Notes: a model not told the origin generated them from the sequence alone. A DNA stretch of 64,000 nucleotides from Microbispora rosea subsp. aerata (GCF_014647835.1 NZ_BMPY01000011.1:148621-212620), one strand, 5' to 3'. Shown: positions 44,794 to 54,510, counted from the first letter of the stretch. Made by a program: numbers and translations.

Positions 44794-45258
44794 ATGTCCG
44801 AGCTAACGCTGCTGCTGATCCGGCTCGCCTTTCTGGCGGTGCTGTGGTTTTTCGTGATCGCCGCGGTCGGCGTCATCCGGACAGACCTGTTCGGTCCGCG
44901 TACGGCTCCCGCGCCCGCACGCAAACCGGCCAAAGCTCCCCGGCCGGTCTCCAAGCCCAAGAAGGGCGAACCCCGCCAGCTGATCGTCACCGGTGGTCCC
45001 CTGCAAGGGACCATCATCAACCTCACGGAGACGCCAATCACCATCGGCCGGGCGAACGACGCCACGCTGGTTCTCAGCGACGACTACGCTTCGAGCCGGC
45101 ACGCCCGGCTCTTTCCCCAGGACGGCCAGTGGATCGTGGAGGATCTCGGCTCCACGAACGGCACGTACCTCGAACGCTCGAAAGTGACCCGCCCGACCCC
45201 GGTGCCCCTCGGAGTTCCGATCCGCATCGGCAAGACCGTCATCGAATTGCGCAAATGA
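44794..45258 (+). CDS. fhaB: FhaB/FipA: membrane-anchored FHA protein
   Basis: A 154-residue protein with one N-terminal membrane helix (residues 5-27), a basic Pro-rich linker and an FHA domain (about 80-150: ITIGRANDATLVL, SSRHARL, GSTNGTYLE). In mycobacteria the orthologue FipA links phospho-signalling to FtsZ/FtsQ at the septum. It lies 17 bases after fhaA, and its stop overlaps the pstP start (ATGA). Confidence 0.95.
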   Translation: MSELTLLLIRLAFLAVLWFFVIAAVGVIRTDLFGPRTAPAPARKPAKAPRPVSKPKKGEPRQLIVTGGPLQGTIINLTETPITIGRANDATLVLSDDYASSRHARLFPQDGQWIVEDLGSTNGTYLERSKVTRPTPVPLGVPIRIGKTVIELRK

Positions 45259-46529
45259 CCATCGCACTCCGCTACGCCGCTCGCTCGGACGTCGGGCTCC
45301 TCCGTGAAGGCAACGAGGACTCGGCGTACGCCAGCGGCCGCCTGCTTGCCGTCGCCGACGGCATGGGCGGGCACGCCCACGGCGAGGTGGCCAGTTCGGT
45401 CGCCATCGCCGCACTGTCGTCCCTCGACCGGGACGCCTCCGGCGGTGACCTGATCAGCGCCATCGAGGCGGCGGTCCGGGACGCCAACCACCAGTTGCAC
45501 GCGATGGTGGCCAGGGACCCGAGCCTCAAGGGCATGGGCACCACCCTCACCGCGATGCTCTGGAACGGCTCGCGCTTCGCGCTGGTGCACGTGGGCGACT
45601 CCCGCGCGTACCTGCTGAGGAACGGCGAGCTGTACCAGATCACGCACGACCACACGCTGGTGCAGTCCCTGGTGGACGACGGACGGATCACCCAGGAGGA
45701 GGCCGCCAACCACCCCCAGCGCTCGATCCTGCTGCGCGCGCTGGACGGCAGCGGCGAGGTCGACCCCGACCTGCAGGACCGGGAGGCCCAGGTGGGCGAC
45801 CGTTACCTGCTGTGCTCGGACGGCCTGTCCACCGTGGTCAGCGCCGAGACCCTGCACCACACCCTGACCACGATCGACGATCCCGAGGACGTCGTCCGGC
45901 AGCTCATCGACCTGGCCAACCGGGGCGGCGGGCCGGACAACATCACCTGCGTCGTCGCCGACGTGATCGAGGTGGACGACATGCAGCCGCCGCAGGGGGC
46001 GGCGGCGGTGGTGGGCGCGGCCGGCTCCGGCCGGGTCCATCCTCCGATGACGGCCGACGCGCCGGCGGGCCGGGCCACCACGGTCACCGCGCCGCAGCCG
46101 GTCATCACCGACGACGACCTGGACGACGAACCCGTGCGCGAGACCCAGTCCTCCGCGCGGCGCTCGCGCAGGGGCAGAACGGGCCCGAAGGTGGCCGTCG
46201 GGGTGCTGGTCGTCGCCGCCGCGCTCGGAGCCGGGGGCTACTTCGGCTACCAGTGGACCCAGAGCCAGTTCTACATCGGCGTCAAGGGGGACGAGATCGT
46301 CGTCTTCCAGGGCGTCGACGCGGAGGTCGGTCCGGTGTCCTTCAAGAAGGTCGCCTACACCGAGCACCTACGCGTCTCGTCGCTGCCGGCGGTGCAGCAG
46401 GACCAGGTCCGCAGCGGCATCCCGGTCGCCGACCTGCAGGCCGGTATCACCAGGATCAAGAGCTTCGGCGCCGCGGCCGCCGCGCCGGACGCCGATGCGA
46501 CGCCGACCCCCACGAGGTCCAATAAGTGA
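45255..46529 (+). CDS. pstP: PstP: PP2C-type Ser/Thr phosphatase
   Basis: A 424-residue phosphatase. The PP2C domain (residues 1-240) has metal ligands in EGNEDSAY and AVADGMGGHAHGE, then GDSRAYLLR and GGPDNITCVV. A cytosolic linker, one membrane helix (about 315-337) and a short outer domain follow. It reverses phosphorylation by PknA and PknB and acts on their activation loops, PBPs and FHA proteins. Its ATG overlaps the stop of fhaB, and its stop overlaps the rodA GTG. The start at MTIALRYAARSDVG matches the family. Confidence 0.96.
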   Translation: MTIALRYAARSDVGLLREGNEDSAYASGRLLAVADGMGGHAHGEVASSVAIAALSSLDRDASGGDLISAIEAAVRDANHQLHAMVARDPSLKGMGTTLTAMLWNGSRFALVHVGDSRAYLLRNGELYQITHDHTLVQSLVDDGRITQEEAANHPQRSILLRALDGSGEVDPDLQDREAQVGDRYLLCSDGLSTVVSAETLHHTLTTIDDPEDVVRQLIDLANRGGGPDNITCVVADVIEVDDMQPPQGAAAVVGAAGSGRVHPPMTADAPAGRATTVTAPQPVITDDDLDDEPVRETQSSARRSRRGRTGPKVAVGVLVVAAALGAGGYFGYQWTQSQFYIGVKGDEIVVFQGVDAEVGPVSFKKVAYTEHLRVSSLPAVQQDQVRSGIPVADLQAGITRIKSFGAAAAAPDADATPTPTRSNK

Positions 46530-47902
46530 CTGCTGTGGAAGCCACGCCCGTACCGATGACCGCGAAGAGGCGCGTCGCCCAGCTGGGCATGCTCGCCTTC
46601 GCCGTGCTGATCGTGATGGGCGCCTACGCCAGCGTCGGGCTCGGGATCAACGGCAAGGTCCCCTCCGGCATGCTCGGCTACGGCCTCGGCCTCGGCGGTC
46701 TCATGCTCGCGGCCTACCTGGTGCTCGCCAAGTGGGCGCCGTGGGCCGACCCTCTTCTGCTTCCCCTCGTGACGCTGATCAACGGCCTCGGTCTGGTGAT
46801 GATCTACCGGATCGAGCTGGCCGGGGAGGACCTCGCCTCGGCGGCGAACCAGCTCATGTGGACGGCGCTCGGCGTGGTGATGTTCTCCGCGACTCTGATC
46901 GCGTTGAAGGACCACCGCGTCTTGCAGCGCTTCACCTACACCGCCGGCTTCGCCGGCATCGCGCTGCTCCTGCTGCCGATGCTCCCCTTCATCGGCAAGG
47001 AGATCAACGGAGCGCGCATCTGGGTCGGCATCGGCCCCTTCAGCATCCAGCCCGCCGAGTTCGCCAAGCTGGCCCTGGTCGTCTTCTTCGCGGGATACCT
47101 GGTCGCCAAGCGCGACGTGCTGGCCCTGGCGGGCCGCCGCCTGCTGTTCATCGACCTGCCCCGGGCACGCGACCTCGGCCCCGTGCTGATCACCTGGGGG
47201 ATCAGCCTCGGCGTCCTGGTCATGCAGAAGGACCTCGGCAGCTCGCTGCTGCTGTTCGGCGCGTTCATCGCGATGCTCTACATCGCCACCCAGCGCACGT
47301 CCTGGGTGCTCATCGGCGTCCTGCTGTTCGTCGGCGGCGCCTTCATCGCCGGGCAGATCTTCAGCCACGTCGAGGCCCGCTTCAACGTCTGGCTGAACGC
47401 CGAGGACCCCGCGCTGTACGACGCGGACGGCGGCAGCTTCCAGCTCATGCAGGGCATGTTCGCCATGGGCTCGGGCGGCATCCTCGGCACCGGCCTCGGG
47501 CAGGGGTACCCGTACAAGATCCCGCTGTCGTTCTCCGACTTCATCTTCACGGCGATGGGCGAGGAGCTCGGCCTCACCGGCCTGATGGCCATCCTCATGG
47601 TGTACGCGCTCATCGTCGAGCGGGGGCTGCGCACGTCGCTGGCGGCCCGCGACCCGTTCACCAAGCTGCTCGCGGGCGGCCTGTCGTTCATCCTCGCCTG
47701 GCAGGTCTTCATCATCGTGGGCGGCGTGACCCGGCTGATCCCGCTGACCGGTCTGGTGACGCCGTTCATGTCCGCCGGAGGCTCGGCGCTGCTGGCCAAC
47801 TGGATGCTCATCGCCCTGCTCGTACGGATGTCCGACGCGGCCCGCCGGCCGCCGCCGCAGGCGATCCAGGACGAGGGACTGACGCAGGTGATGCAGCGAT
47901 GA
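46526..47902 (+). CDS. rodA: RodA/FtsW-family SEDS peptidoglycan glycosyltransferase
   Basis: A 458-residue SEDS protein with 10 membrane helices; key loops are GARIWVGIGPFSIQPAEFAK (about residues 164-183) and FVPFMSAGGS-like TPFMSAGGSALLAN near the end. It polymerises lipid II into glycan strands together with the class B PBP encoded next (pbpA), driving cell elongation. The GTG start overlaps the pstP stop by four bases. Confidence 0.96.
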   Translation: MTAVEATPVPMTAKRRVAQLGMLAFAVLIVMGAYASVGLGINGKVPSGMLGYGLGLGGLMLAAYLVLAKWAPWADPLLLPLVTLINGLGLVMIYRIELAGEDLASAANQLMWTALGVVMFSATLIALKDHRVLQRFTYTAGFAGIALLLLPMLPFIGKEINGARIWVGIGPFSIQPAEFAKLALVVFFAGYLVAKRDVLALAGRRLLFIDLPRARDLGPVLITWGISLGVLVMQKDLGSSLLLFGAFIAMLYIATQRTSWVLIGVLLFVGGAFIAGQIFSHVEARFNVWLNAEDPALYDADGGSFQLMQGMFAMGSGGILGTGLGQGYPYKIPLSFSDFIFTAMGEELGLTGLMAILMVYALIVERGLRTSLAARDPFTKLLAGGLSFILAWQVFIIVGGVTRLIPLTGLVTPFMSAGGSALLANWMLIALLVRMSDAARRPPPQAIQDEGLTQVMQR

Positions 47903-49353
47903 ACAACCCGCTCAAGCGCGTCGCCGTGGCCTGCCTGCTCATGTTCGGCCTGCTCATGGCCAACGTGACCTACATCGGCGCGGTGCGGGCCGAGGGGCTG
48001 CGCGACGACTCGCGCAACGTCCGGATGCTGTTCGCGCGTTACAAGGTCGACCGGGGCTGGATCACGGCCGACAACGGCAAGACGACCCTGGCCAAGACGG
48101 TGGACACCGGCGACAAGCAGTTCCGGTTCGAGCGGGAATATCCGCTCGGCAAGCCGTTCACGCACGTGGTCGGCTGGTTCGCGCCGGAGAGCGCCTCGGG
48201 CATCGAGGCGGCGATGAGCCGCTACCTCGACGGCAGCCACCCCGACCTGGTCGTCCGCCGGGCGATCGACATGGTCAGCGGCAAGCCCGCCAAGGGCGCG
48301 AGCGTCGACCTCACGCTGAACACCAAGGCCCAGGAGGTCGCGTACAAGGACCTGGCGGGCACCGGCAAGCGCGGCGCGGTCGTCGCGATCGAGCCGAAGA
48401 CCGGCAAGATCCTGACGATGGTGTCGGTGCCGTCGTACGACCCGAACCCGCTGGCCAAGGTCGACAAGGCGACGGTCAACAAGGCGTACAGCAAGCTGGA
48501 CAAGAACGACAACAAGCCGCTGCTCAACCGGGCCATCAACCTGACCTTCGCCCCGGGGTCCACGTTCAAGACCGTGACCGCCGCGGCCTACCTCAGCGAC
48601 GACGAGTCGCGCGACGAGAACACCCAGGTCGACGCGCCCGACTCGCTGCCGCTGCCGGGCACGAACATCTCGCTGCCCAACTATCACGGCGAGTCGTGCG
48701 GCGGCCGGGCGACGCTGCTGCAGGCGCTCACCATCTCCTGCAACACGCCGTTCGCGATCATGGGCATGGACGTCGGCTACGACAAGCTGAAGGAGCAGGC
48801 CGAGAAGTTCGGGGTCGGCCAGCCGCTGGAGATCCCCATGAAGGTCGCGGCCAGCGACATCGGCCCCGACGAGGGCAAGGCCGCCCTCGCCAAGACCGCG
48901 ATCGGCCAGCAGAGCAACCAGATGACCCCGCTGCAGATGGCGATGGTCGCGGCGGGCATCGCCAACCAGGGCACGGTCATGAAGCCGTACCTGGTCAACA
49001 AGATCATGGGGCCGGACGGCGCGGAGATCGACGTGACCGACCCCGAGGAGCTGGACGAGGCCGTCAGCCCCGAGGTGGCCGGCGAGCTGACCAAGATGAT
49101 GATCGGCGTGGTCGAGCGCGGCACGGGTGGCGCGGCCAGGATCCCCGGCGTCACCGTGGCGGGCAAGACGGGCACGGCGGAGACCCTGCCGGGCAAGCCG
49201 TCGCACGCGTGGTTCATCTCCTTCGCGCCGGCCGACAACCCGAAGGTCGCCGTGGCGGTCTTCGTGGAGTCCGGCAGCGCAGGCAACGACGCCACGGGCG
49301 GCGCGGTGGCCGCGCCGATCGCCCGCGACGTCATGCAGGCGGTGCTCGGATAG
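47899..49353 (+). CDS. pbpA: PbpA: class B penicillin-binding protein (transpeptidase)
   Basis: A 484-residue protein with an N-terminal membrane anchor (residues 8-29), a dimerisation/pedestal region and a transpeptidase domain with the active-site Ser221 in PGSTFKTV, SCN motif (280-282, ISCNTPF) and KTG (423-425, VAGKTGTAE). It cross-links stem peptides as partner of RodA. ATG overlaps the rodA stop. All catalytic motifs are intact. Confidence 0.97.
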   Translation: MNNPLKRVAVACLLMFGLLMANVTYIGAVRAEGLRDDSRNVRMLFARYKVDRGWITADNGKTTLAKTVDTGDKQFRFEREYPLGKPFTHVVGWFAPESASGIEAAMSRYLDGSHPDLVVRRAIDMVSGKPAKGASVDLTLNTKAQEVAYKDLAGTGKRGAVVAIEPKTGKILTMVSVPSYDPNPLAKVDKATVNKAYSKLDKNDNKPLLNRAINLTFAPGSTFKTVTAAAYLSDDESRDENTQVDAPDSLPLPGTNISLPNYHGESCGGRATLLQALTISCNTPFAIMGMDVGYDKLKEQAEKFGVGQPLEIPMKVAASDIGPDEGKAALAKTAIGQQSNQMTPLQMAMVAAGIANQGTVMKPYLVNKIMGPDGAEIDVTDPEELDEAVSPEVAGELTKMMIGVVERGTGGAARIPGVTVAGKTGTAETLPGKPSHAWFISFAPADNPKVAVAVFVESGSAGNDATGGAVAAPIARDVMQAVLG

Positions 49354-50834
49354 TGACCGAGACCGTGCTAGGCGGGCGATACCGGCTGACCTCCCCCATC
49401 GCCGCGGGCGGCATGGGCGAGGTCTGGCGGGCCGACGACGAGCTGCTCGGCCGGGAGGTGGCGGTCAAGCTGCTCGGCCGGCACGTGGCGGCCGACGCCA
49501 CCTTCCGCGACCGGTTCCGCTCCGAGGCCAGGATCACCGCCGCCCTGACCGACCCCGGCATCGCCCAGGTCTTCGACTACGGCGAGGCCGACGGCATGGC
49601 CTACCTGGTGATGGAACTGGTCAGGGGCGAGCCGCTGTCGGCCATCCTCGCCCGCAACGGCGCGCTCGACCCGGACGTCACGCTCGACATCGTCCAGCAG
49701 ACCGCCCGCGGCCTGTACGCGGCCCACCGGGCCGGGGTGATCCACCGCGACATCAAGCCCGGCAACCTGCTCGTCACCGAGACCGGCCAGGTCAAGATCA
49801 CAGACTTCGGCATCGCCCGCGCGCTGGAGGCCGCGCCGCTGACCGCGACCGGCACCATCGTCGGCACCGCCCAGTACGTGAGCCCGGAGCAGGCGTCCGG
49901 CACCACCCTCACGCCGGCGAGCGACATCTACTCCCTCGGGGTGGTGGCCTATGAGTGCCTCGCGGGCCGCCCGCCGTTCACGGCGGAGACCCCGGTGGCG
50001 CTCGCGCTGCGGCACATCAACGACACGCCCGCGCCGCTGCCCGAAAGCGTCCCCGCCCCGGTGGCGGCCCTCGTGACGGCCATGCTGGCCAAGGACCCCG
50101 CCGCGCGGCCGGAGACCGGGCCGGTGCTCCTCGACCGGGTACGGCTGCTGCGCGAGGCCCTGGCGGCCACGGCGGCCTCGACGGCGGTCCTCGGCTCGCT
50201 GACCGACCCCCGGGGCTTCCCCGCGCCCGGCGGCGAGGCGGTCCGGACCACCCTGCCCGAGGCGCCCGGCCCGGCGGCCCCGCAGGCCCGGGGGACCGCG
50301 CGCCCCGCCGCCACCGCGCCGCTCGGCCCGGTCCCCGCCTCCCCGCGCCGGGCCCCCGCCGGCGTGCCCGGCGCCCGTACGCGGCGCCCGGGCGGCCCCG
50401 AGGGGCCCGCCGGTCCGCGCCGCCGTCGTCCGGCGACCCTGCTCCTCGCGACGGCGGGCTGCGCCGCCGCGGTCGGCATCGGGGTCTTGGCGTTCAACGC
50501 CGCCCGGACCGGGGAGACTCCCCGGACCCCTGGTGAGACGGCCGCGCCCGTCTCACCGTCCCCCTCGCCGTCGCCAAAGCCGTCGTCGGCGCGTACGCAC
50601 AGGTCAGAGGTACGGCGGACGCCTCGGCCGATTGTTTCGGCGACGTCGGAGGAGCCGAGCGCGGTTCCGTCGGCTACCGTAAGCGTGTCGGCACCGCCGA
50701 CCGAGACGCCCACCCCGGCTTCGTCCCCGACCTCGACCCCGACTCCGACGTCCGACCCGGCCACGGAAACCAGTGAGACTCCGCTCCCGACGGAAGCCCC
50801 ACCCGACACGAACCCTCCGGATGAGGGGGAGTGA
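49353..50834 (+). CDS. pknA: PknA: receptor-type Ser/Thr protein kinase
   Basis: A 493-residue kinase with an N-terminal catalytic domain (residues 10-270): Lys39 in VAVKLLG, HRDIKPGNLL (131-140, Asp133) and DFGIA (151-155). A Pro/Ala-rich juxtamembrane stretch, one membrane helix (about 366-386) and a Ser/Thr/Pro-rich outer tail of about 105 residues follow, without PASTA repeats. It phosphorylates cell-division and growth proteins together with PknB. The GTG overlaps the pbpA stop by one base. Confidence 0.96.
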   Translation: MTETVLGGRYRLTSPIAAGGMGEVWRADDELLGREVAVKLLGRHVAADATFRDRFRSEARITAALTDPGIAQVFDYGEADGMAYLVMELVRGEPLSAILARNGALDPDVTLDIVQQTARGLYAAHRAGVIHRDIKPGNLLVTETGQVKITDFGIARALEAAPLTATGTIVGTAQYVSPEQASGTTLTPASDIYSLGVVAYECLAGRPPFTAETPVALALRHINDTPAPLPESVPAPVAALVTAMLAKDPAARPETGPVLLDRVRLLREALAATAASTAVLGSLTDPRGFPAPGGEAVRTTLPEAPGPAAPQARGTARPAATAPLGPVPASPRRAPAGVPGARTRRPGGPEGPAGPRRRRPATLLLATAGCAAAVGIGVLAFNAARTGETPRTPGETAAPVSPSPSPSPKPSSARTHRSEVRRTPRPIVSATSEEPSAVPSATVSVSAPPTETPTPASSPTSTPTPTSDPATETSETPLPTEAPPDTNPPDEGE

Positions 50835-50901
50835 TGAGGAGAGGGGTCGATGATGGAGACCGGTGGCACCCCACGATGAACGGCAAGGGACAGTGCAGGA
50901 A

Positions 50902-52827
50902 ATGACTCAGCCACGACTTCTCGGCGGACGCTACGAGCTGGAAGGCGTCGTGGGGCGTGGCGGCATGGCCGAGGTGTATCGCGCCCGGGATATCCGCCTG
51001 GACCGTGTCGTAGCCATCAAGACGCTCCGCTCCGACCTCGCCAGGGACCACACGTTCCAGGCGCGCTTCCGGCGCGAGGCGCAGTCGGCCGCGTCGCTCA
51101 ACCACCCGTCGATCATCGCGGTGTACGACACCGGCGAGGACATGATGGACGGCACGCCCGTGCCGTACATCGTGATGGAGTTCGTCGACGGGCGGACGCT
51201 GCGCGACGTGCTGCGCGCCGACCGGCGGCTGCTGCCCGAGCGGGCCATGGAGCTGGTGGACGGCATCCTGCGGGCGCTCGACTACAGCCACCGGGGCGGC
51301 ATCGTCCACCGGGACATCAAGCCGGCCAACATCATGTTGACGGTCAACGGCGAGGTCAAAGTCATGGACTTCGGCATCGCCAGGGCCATGGCCGACTCCG
51401 CCGCCACGATGACCCAGACGGCGCAGGTGATCGGCACCGCGCAGTACCTGTCCCCCGAGCAGGCCCGCGGCGAGCGCGTGGACGCCCGCAGCGACATCTA
51501 CTCGACCGGGTGCGTGCTGTACGAGCTGCTCACCGGCCAGCCGCCCTTCACCGGCGACTCCCCCGTGGCGATCGCCTACCAGCACGTGCGGGAGGACCCC
51601 ATCCCGCCGTCGCGGATCGACCCGGAGATCCCGCAGTGGGCCGACGCGATCGTGCTCAAGGCGATGGCCAAGGACCCGCTCCAGCGCTACCAGAGCGCCG
51701 CCGAGATGCGCGCCGACATCCAGCGGGTCCTGTCCGGCATGCCGGTCGACCCGCAGACGATGGCGATGGCCACCCAGCAGTACAACGGGTACGGCGGGGC
51801 GGACCGCACGCGGACCATGACCACGGCCGGCGGCGCCGCGATGACGCAGAGCACCCGCGCCATCCCCGACTACGAGTACGGGCCCCCCGAGGAGCGCGGC
51901 GGCGGCCGGTACGACGGGCGCAGGCGCAGCGGTGGCGGCAACAACGCGCTGAAGACGGCCCTGTGGATCCTCATCCCGCTGCTGGTCATCGGTGCGATGA
52001 TCGGGGTCGGCTACGCCTTCCTCGGGTCCGGCGGCTCCTCCGGCGGAGACAAGGTCACGGTGCCGACGGTGACCAACCAGACGAAGGCGGCGGCCGAGAA
52101 GGCGCTCAAGGAAGCCGGTTTCAAGGTCACGTTCGGGCCCGAGGAGTACAACAGCGACGTGCCCAAGGGCGCGGTCGTGAGCACCGACCCCGACGGGGGC
52201 GAGGAGGCCGACCGGGGCTCCACGGTCACCGTCATCGTGTCCAAGGGCGAGGAGAAGGTCACCATCCCCGAGGACCTCATCGGCAAGGCGCCCGAGGAGG
52301 CCAAGGCCGAGCTCGAGGGGCTGGGCCTCAAGGTCAGCATCGTGCCCAAGGCCTCCACCAAGGAGCAGGGCAAGGTGTTCGACACCAACCCCAAGCCGGG
52401 TGAGAAGGTCGAGAAGGGCGCCCTGGTCCGGCTGTATGTGCCCAAGGAGCTGATCGAGCTCCCGTCCGTGGTCGGGCAGACGCTCGATGACGCGAAGCAG
52501 ACCCTGGAGGGGGCCGGCTTCCGGGTCAAGGTGCAGGAGCGGCCGAGCGACGTGGTGGCGCAGGGCAACGTGATCGACCAGTCGCCGCAGCCGGGCACCA
52601 AGCTCAACCCCAACACCACGATCACGCTGACGGTTTCCAGCGGCCCCTCGCAGCAGCAGCAGATGCCGACCCAGCCGCCGACGGGTGACACGTCAGGCGG
52701 CGACCCGGACACGGGCGACATCGGCGACGACGGCGGCTACGACGGCGATGATCCCTTCGGCGACGACGGCGGTGGTGTGGACATCGGGCCGCCCGGCGAG
52801 GGCGACGACAACCCGTTCGGCAACTAG
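50902..52827 (+). CDS. pknB: PknB: PASTA-domain Ser/Thr protein kinase
   Basis: A 641-residue receptor kinase: catalytic domain (residues 11-275, Lys40, HRDIKPANIM with Asp138, DFG 156-158, activation-loop Thr171 and Thr173 in MTQTAQVIGT), a linker, one membrane helix (about 352-374) and three PASTA repeats (starting near KVTVPTVTN, KVTIPEDLIG and LIELPSVVGQ). A Gly/Asp-rich tail ends the protein. PASTA repeats bind muropeptides or lipid II and switch on the kinase. Mycobacterial PknB has four repeats. ATG 50902 was chosen at the family start; GTG 50893 is possible. A perfect hairpin terminator follows. Confidence 0.97.
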   Translation: MTQPRLLGGRYELEGVVGRGGMAEVYRARDIRLDRVVAIKTLRSDLARDHTFQARFRREAQSAASLNHPSIIAVYDTGEDMMDGTPVPYIVMEFVDGRTLRDVLRADRRLLPERAMELVDGILRALDYSHRGGIVHRDIKPANIMLTVNGEVKVMDFGIARAMADSAATMTQTAQVIGTAQYLSPEQARGERVDARSDIYSTGCVLYELLTGQPPFTGDSPVAIAYQHVREDPIPPSRIDPEIPQWADAIVLKAMAKDPLQRYQSAAEMRADIQRVLSGMPVDPQTMAMATQQYNGYGGADRTRTMTTAGGAAMTQSTRAIPDYEYGPPEERGGGRYDGRRRSGGGNNALKTALWILIPLLVIGAMIGVGYAFLGSGGSSGGDKVTVPTVTNQTKAAAEKALKEAGFKVTFGPEEYNSDVPKGAVVSTDPDGGEEADRGSTVTVIVSKGEEKVTIPEDLIGKAPEEAKAELEGLGLKVSIVPKASTKEQGKVFDTNPKPGEKVEKGALVRLYVPKELIELPSVVGQTLDDAKQTLEGAGFRVKVQERPSDVVAQGNVIDQSPQPGTKLNPNTTITLTVSSGPSQQQQMPTQPPTGDTSGGDPDTGDIGDDGGYDGDDPFGDDGGGVDIGPPGEGDDNPFGN

Positions 52828-52839
52828 AACGGCGTGGCG

Positions 52840-52872
52840 GACGGCGGTCACCGCGATGCGGTGACCGCCGTC
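52840..52872 (+). terminator. Hairpin terminator of the fhaA-pknB operon
   Basis: A perfect 15-base stem (GACGGCGGTCACCGC and its complement) with the three-base loop GAT, 12 bases after the pknB stop. Confidence 0.85.
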
Positions 52873-53442
52873 GGCGTTCCCGGGTGGGTTCTCGGGGTCC
52901 CGGCCGTTCCGGTGTCCCGGCCGTCCCCTGGCCCGGGTGTCCCGGCTGTCGCGCGGCCTGGGCACTTCGAGTGTTTTGGGGTGTTTTCGGACCTGCCCGG
53001 AAACACCCCGAAGCGGTGTCCCCGCAACCGGCCGCCCCCCCTGCGACCGCCTGCCGCGACCACGCCCCCGCACTCGGCCAGCCCTCCGCAACCGGTCCCC
53101 GCGACCACGCCCCCGCAACCGGCCGCCCCCCTGCGACCGCTCCCCGCAACCGCGCCCCGGCACTCGGCCTCCCACGCCTGTTGGCCCTTTGCCCGCCGGC
53201 CGACGGCCACGGAACCCGCCGATGGAGTCTTCACGCGCCCCGGCTGAACGTGGCCGGACGCCGGACACCACGCCGCGAGGAATGAAAGTTTCGCGAAGCT
53301 CTACCGGTGACCACCGGTGGACGACGTGCCGGGAAGGCGGCCCGAGCGCGGGCGTGAGGCGGCGGACATGAGGAAGGGCTTCCGCCACTCGGGGGCAATG
53401 GCGGAAGCCCTCACTCTGTAGTCGTAACGAGAACGGGAAGCG
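52873..53442. repeat. Gap with 90-bp-spaced direct repeats, no gene
   Basis: Between pknB and the convergent amidotransferase gene no coding frame is convincing. A segment with CCCGCAACCGGCCGCCCCC followed by CTGCGACCGC occurs at 53021-53050 and again at about 53114-53140, each followed by similar CGCAACC/CACTCGGCC words. A ~90-base tandem duplication has therefore decayed here. Confidence 0.55.
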
Positions 53443-54021
53443 TTACACGATCTGCGCGAGCCAATTTCCGAGCAGCCGATGGCCGTGCTCGGACACCACG
53501 GACTCGGGGTGGAACTGCACGCCCTCGACGGGGGCGTCGCGGTGGCGCAGGCCCATGATGACCCCGTCGGAGGTCGTGGCCGTCACCTCCAGCACGTCCG
53601 GCACGGTGCCGGGGACCACGGCCAGCGAGTGATAGCGCGTCATCGGGACCGGTGACGGGATGTCCCGGAACACGCCCCGCCCGTCGTGGGAGATCAGGCT
53701 GGTGCGGCCGTGCATGAGCTCGGGCGCGCGGCCCACCACCGCCCCGTACGCCACGGCGATGGCCTGGTGACCGAGGCAGACCCCGAGCAGCGGCAGGCGG
53801 CGCTCGGCGCAGTGCCGGACGAGGGGCACCGACACCCCGGACGCCTCCGGCGTGCCGGGCCCCGGCGACACGAGGACGGCGTCGAAGCCGTCGGCGTCGT
53901 TCACGGCGACGTGGTCACGCGGCCGCACGTCGCAGTCCGCGCCCAGACCGCGCAGATACTGCACGATCGTGTGCACGAAGCTGTCGTGGTTGTCGACCAC
54001 GAGCACCCGGATCGGGCTCAT
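53443..54021 (-). CDS. pabA: Aminodeoxychorismate/anthranilate synthase glutamine amidotransferase subunit
   Basis: A 192-residue class I glutamine amidotransferase with VDNHDSFVHTIVQYL (residues 9-23), the nucleophile Cys82 in GVCLGHQAIA and the His171/Glu173 dyad in FHPESVV. It supplies ammonia to a PabB or TrpE partner. In actinobacteria the copy between pknB and crgA (Rv0013 in M. tuberculosis, named trpG) serves folate and possibly tryptophan synthesis. The partner is not in this window. It ends facing the pknB terminator. Confidence 0.94.
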   Translation of the reverse strand: MSPIRVLVVDNHDSFVHTIVQYLRGLGADCDVRPRDHVAVNDADGFDAVLVSPGPGTPEASGVSVPLVRHCAERRLPLLGVCLGHQAIAVAYGAVVGRAPELMHGRTSLISHDGRGVFRDIPSPVPMTRYHSLAVVPGTVPDVLEVTATTSDGVIMGLRHRDAPVEGVQFHPESVVSEHGHRLLGNWLAQIV

Positions 54022-54218
54022 ACGCGTCTTTCGGTTTCACTGGGGATGGCTGGGTATGCAAAGTGCAAATCGGACTTTCAGGCTATGGCAATTCCGCATG
54101 GGGGATCGCCCGGCGGGCTCCGCGCCGACTATCCTTGCTCGGGACTTCACCGCCACAGCGACTACGCTATTGACATCAGCCCGCACGACCGCGCGGGTAC
54201 CCACCAGGAGACGCTCCC

Positions 54219-54464
54219 GTGCCCAAGTCGAAGACTCGCAAGAAGGCCGTTTACACGCCGCCGCAGAAGGCGCAGACGGTGAAGGTCAGCCCTCGTTGGC
54301 TCGCTCCCGTCATGGTGGCCTGCTGGCTCATCGGTATCGCCTGGATCGCGGTCTACTACATCGCGCCGGACCTTCCCGGCATCTCCACGCTGGCGAACTG
54401 GAACCTTCTGGTCGGTTTCGGGCTCATCATCGTCGGCGTCATACTGTCGACGAAGTGGCGTTGA
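54219..54464 (+). CDS. crgA: CrgA: cell-division protein
   Basis: An 81-residue protein: a basic N-terminus (PKSKTRKKAVYTPPQ), then two membrane helices (about residues 27-50 and 61-79) ending TKWR. CrgA recruits PBP and divisome proteins (FtsQ, FtsI, CwsA) in mycobacteria and inhibits Z-ring formation in Streptomyces. The GTG start is preceded by AGGAGACGCTCCC. It is divergent from pabA, in the conserved order of actinobacteria. Confidence 0.96.
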   Translation: MPKSKTRKKAVYTPPQKAQTVKVSPRWLAPVMVACWLIGIAWIAVYYIAPDLPGISTLANWNLLVGFGLIIVGVILSTKWR

Positions 54465-54484
54465 TCACCCATTAGCGAAACTTT

Positions 54485-54510
54485 CCACAGGCTTTATCCA
54501 CAGCCTGTGG
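54485..54510. promoter_or_regulatory. Hairpin with a perfect DnaA box in its loop, after crgA
   Basis: CCACAGGCT (54485-54493) and AGCCTGTGG (54502-54510) are perfect arms around TTATCCAC; the 9-mer TTATCCACA (54494-54502) is an exact DnaA box, and CTTTCCACA (54481-54489) is a two-mismatch box. It may serve as crgA terminator, DnaA site or both. Confidence 0.6.
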
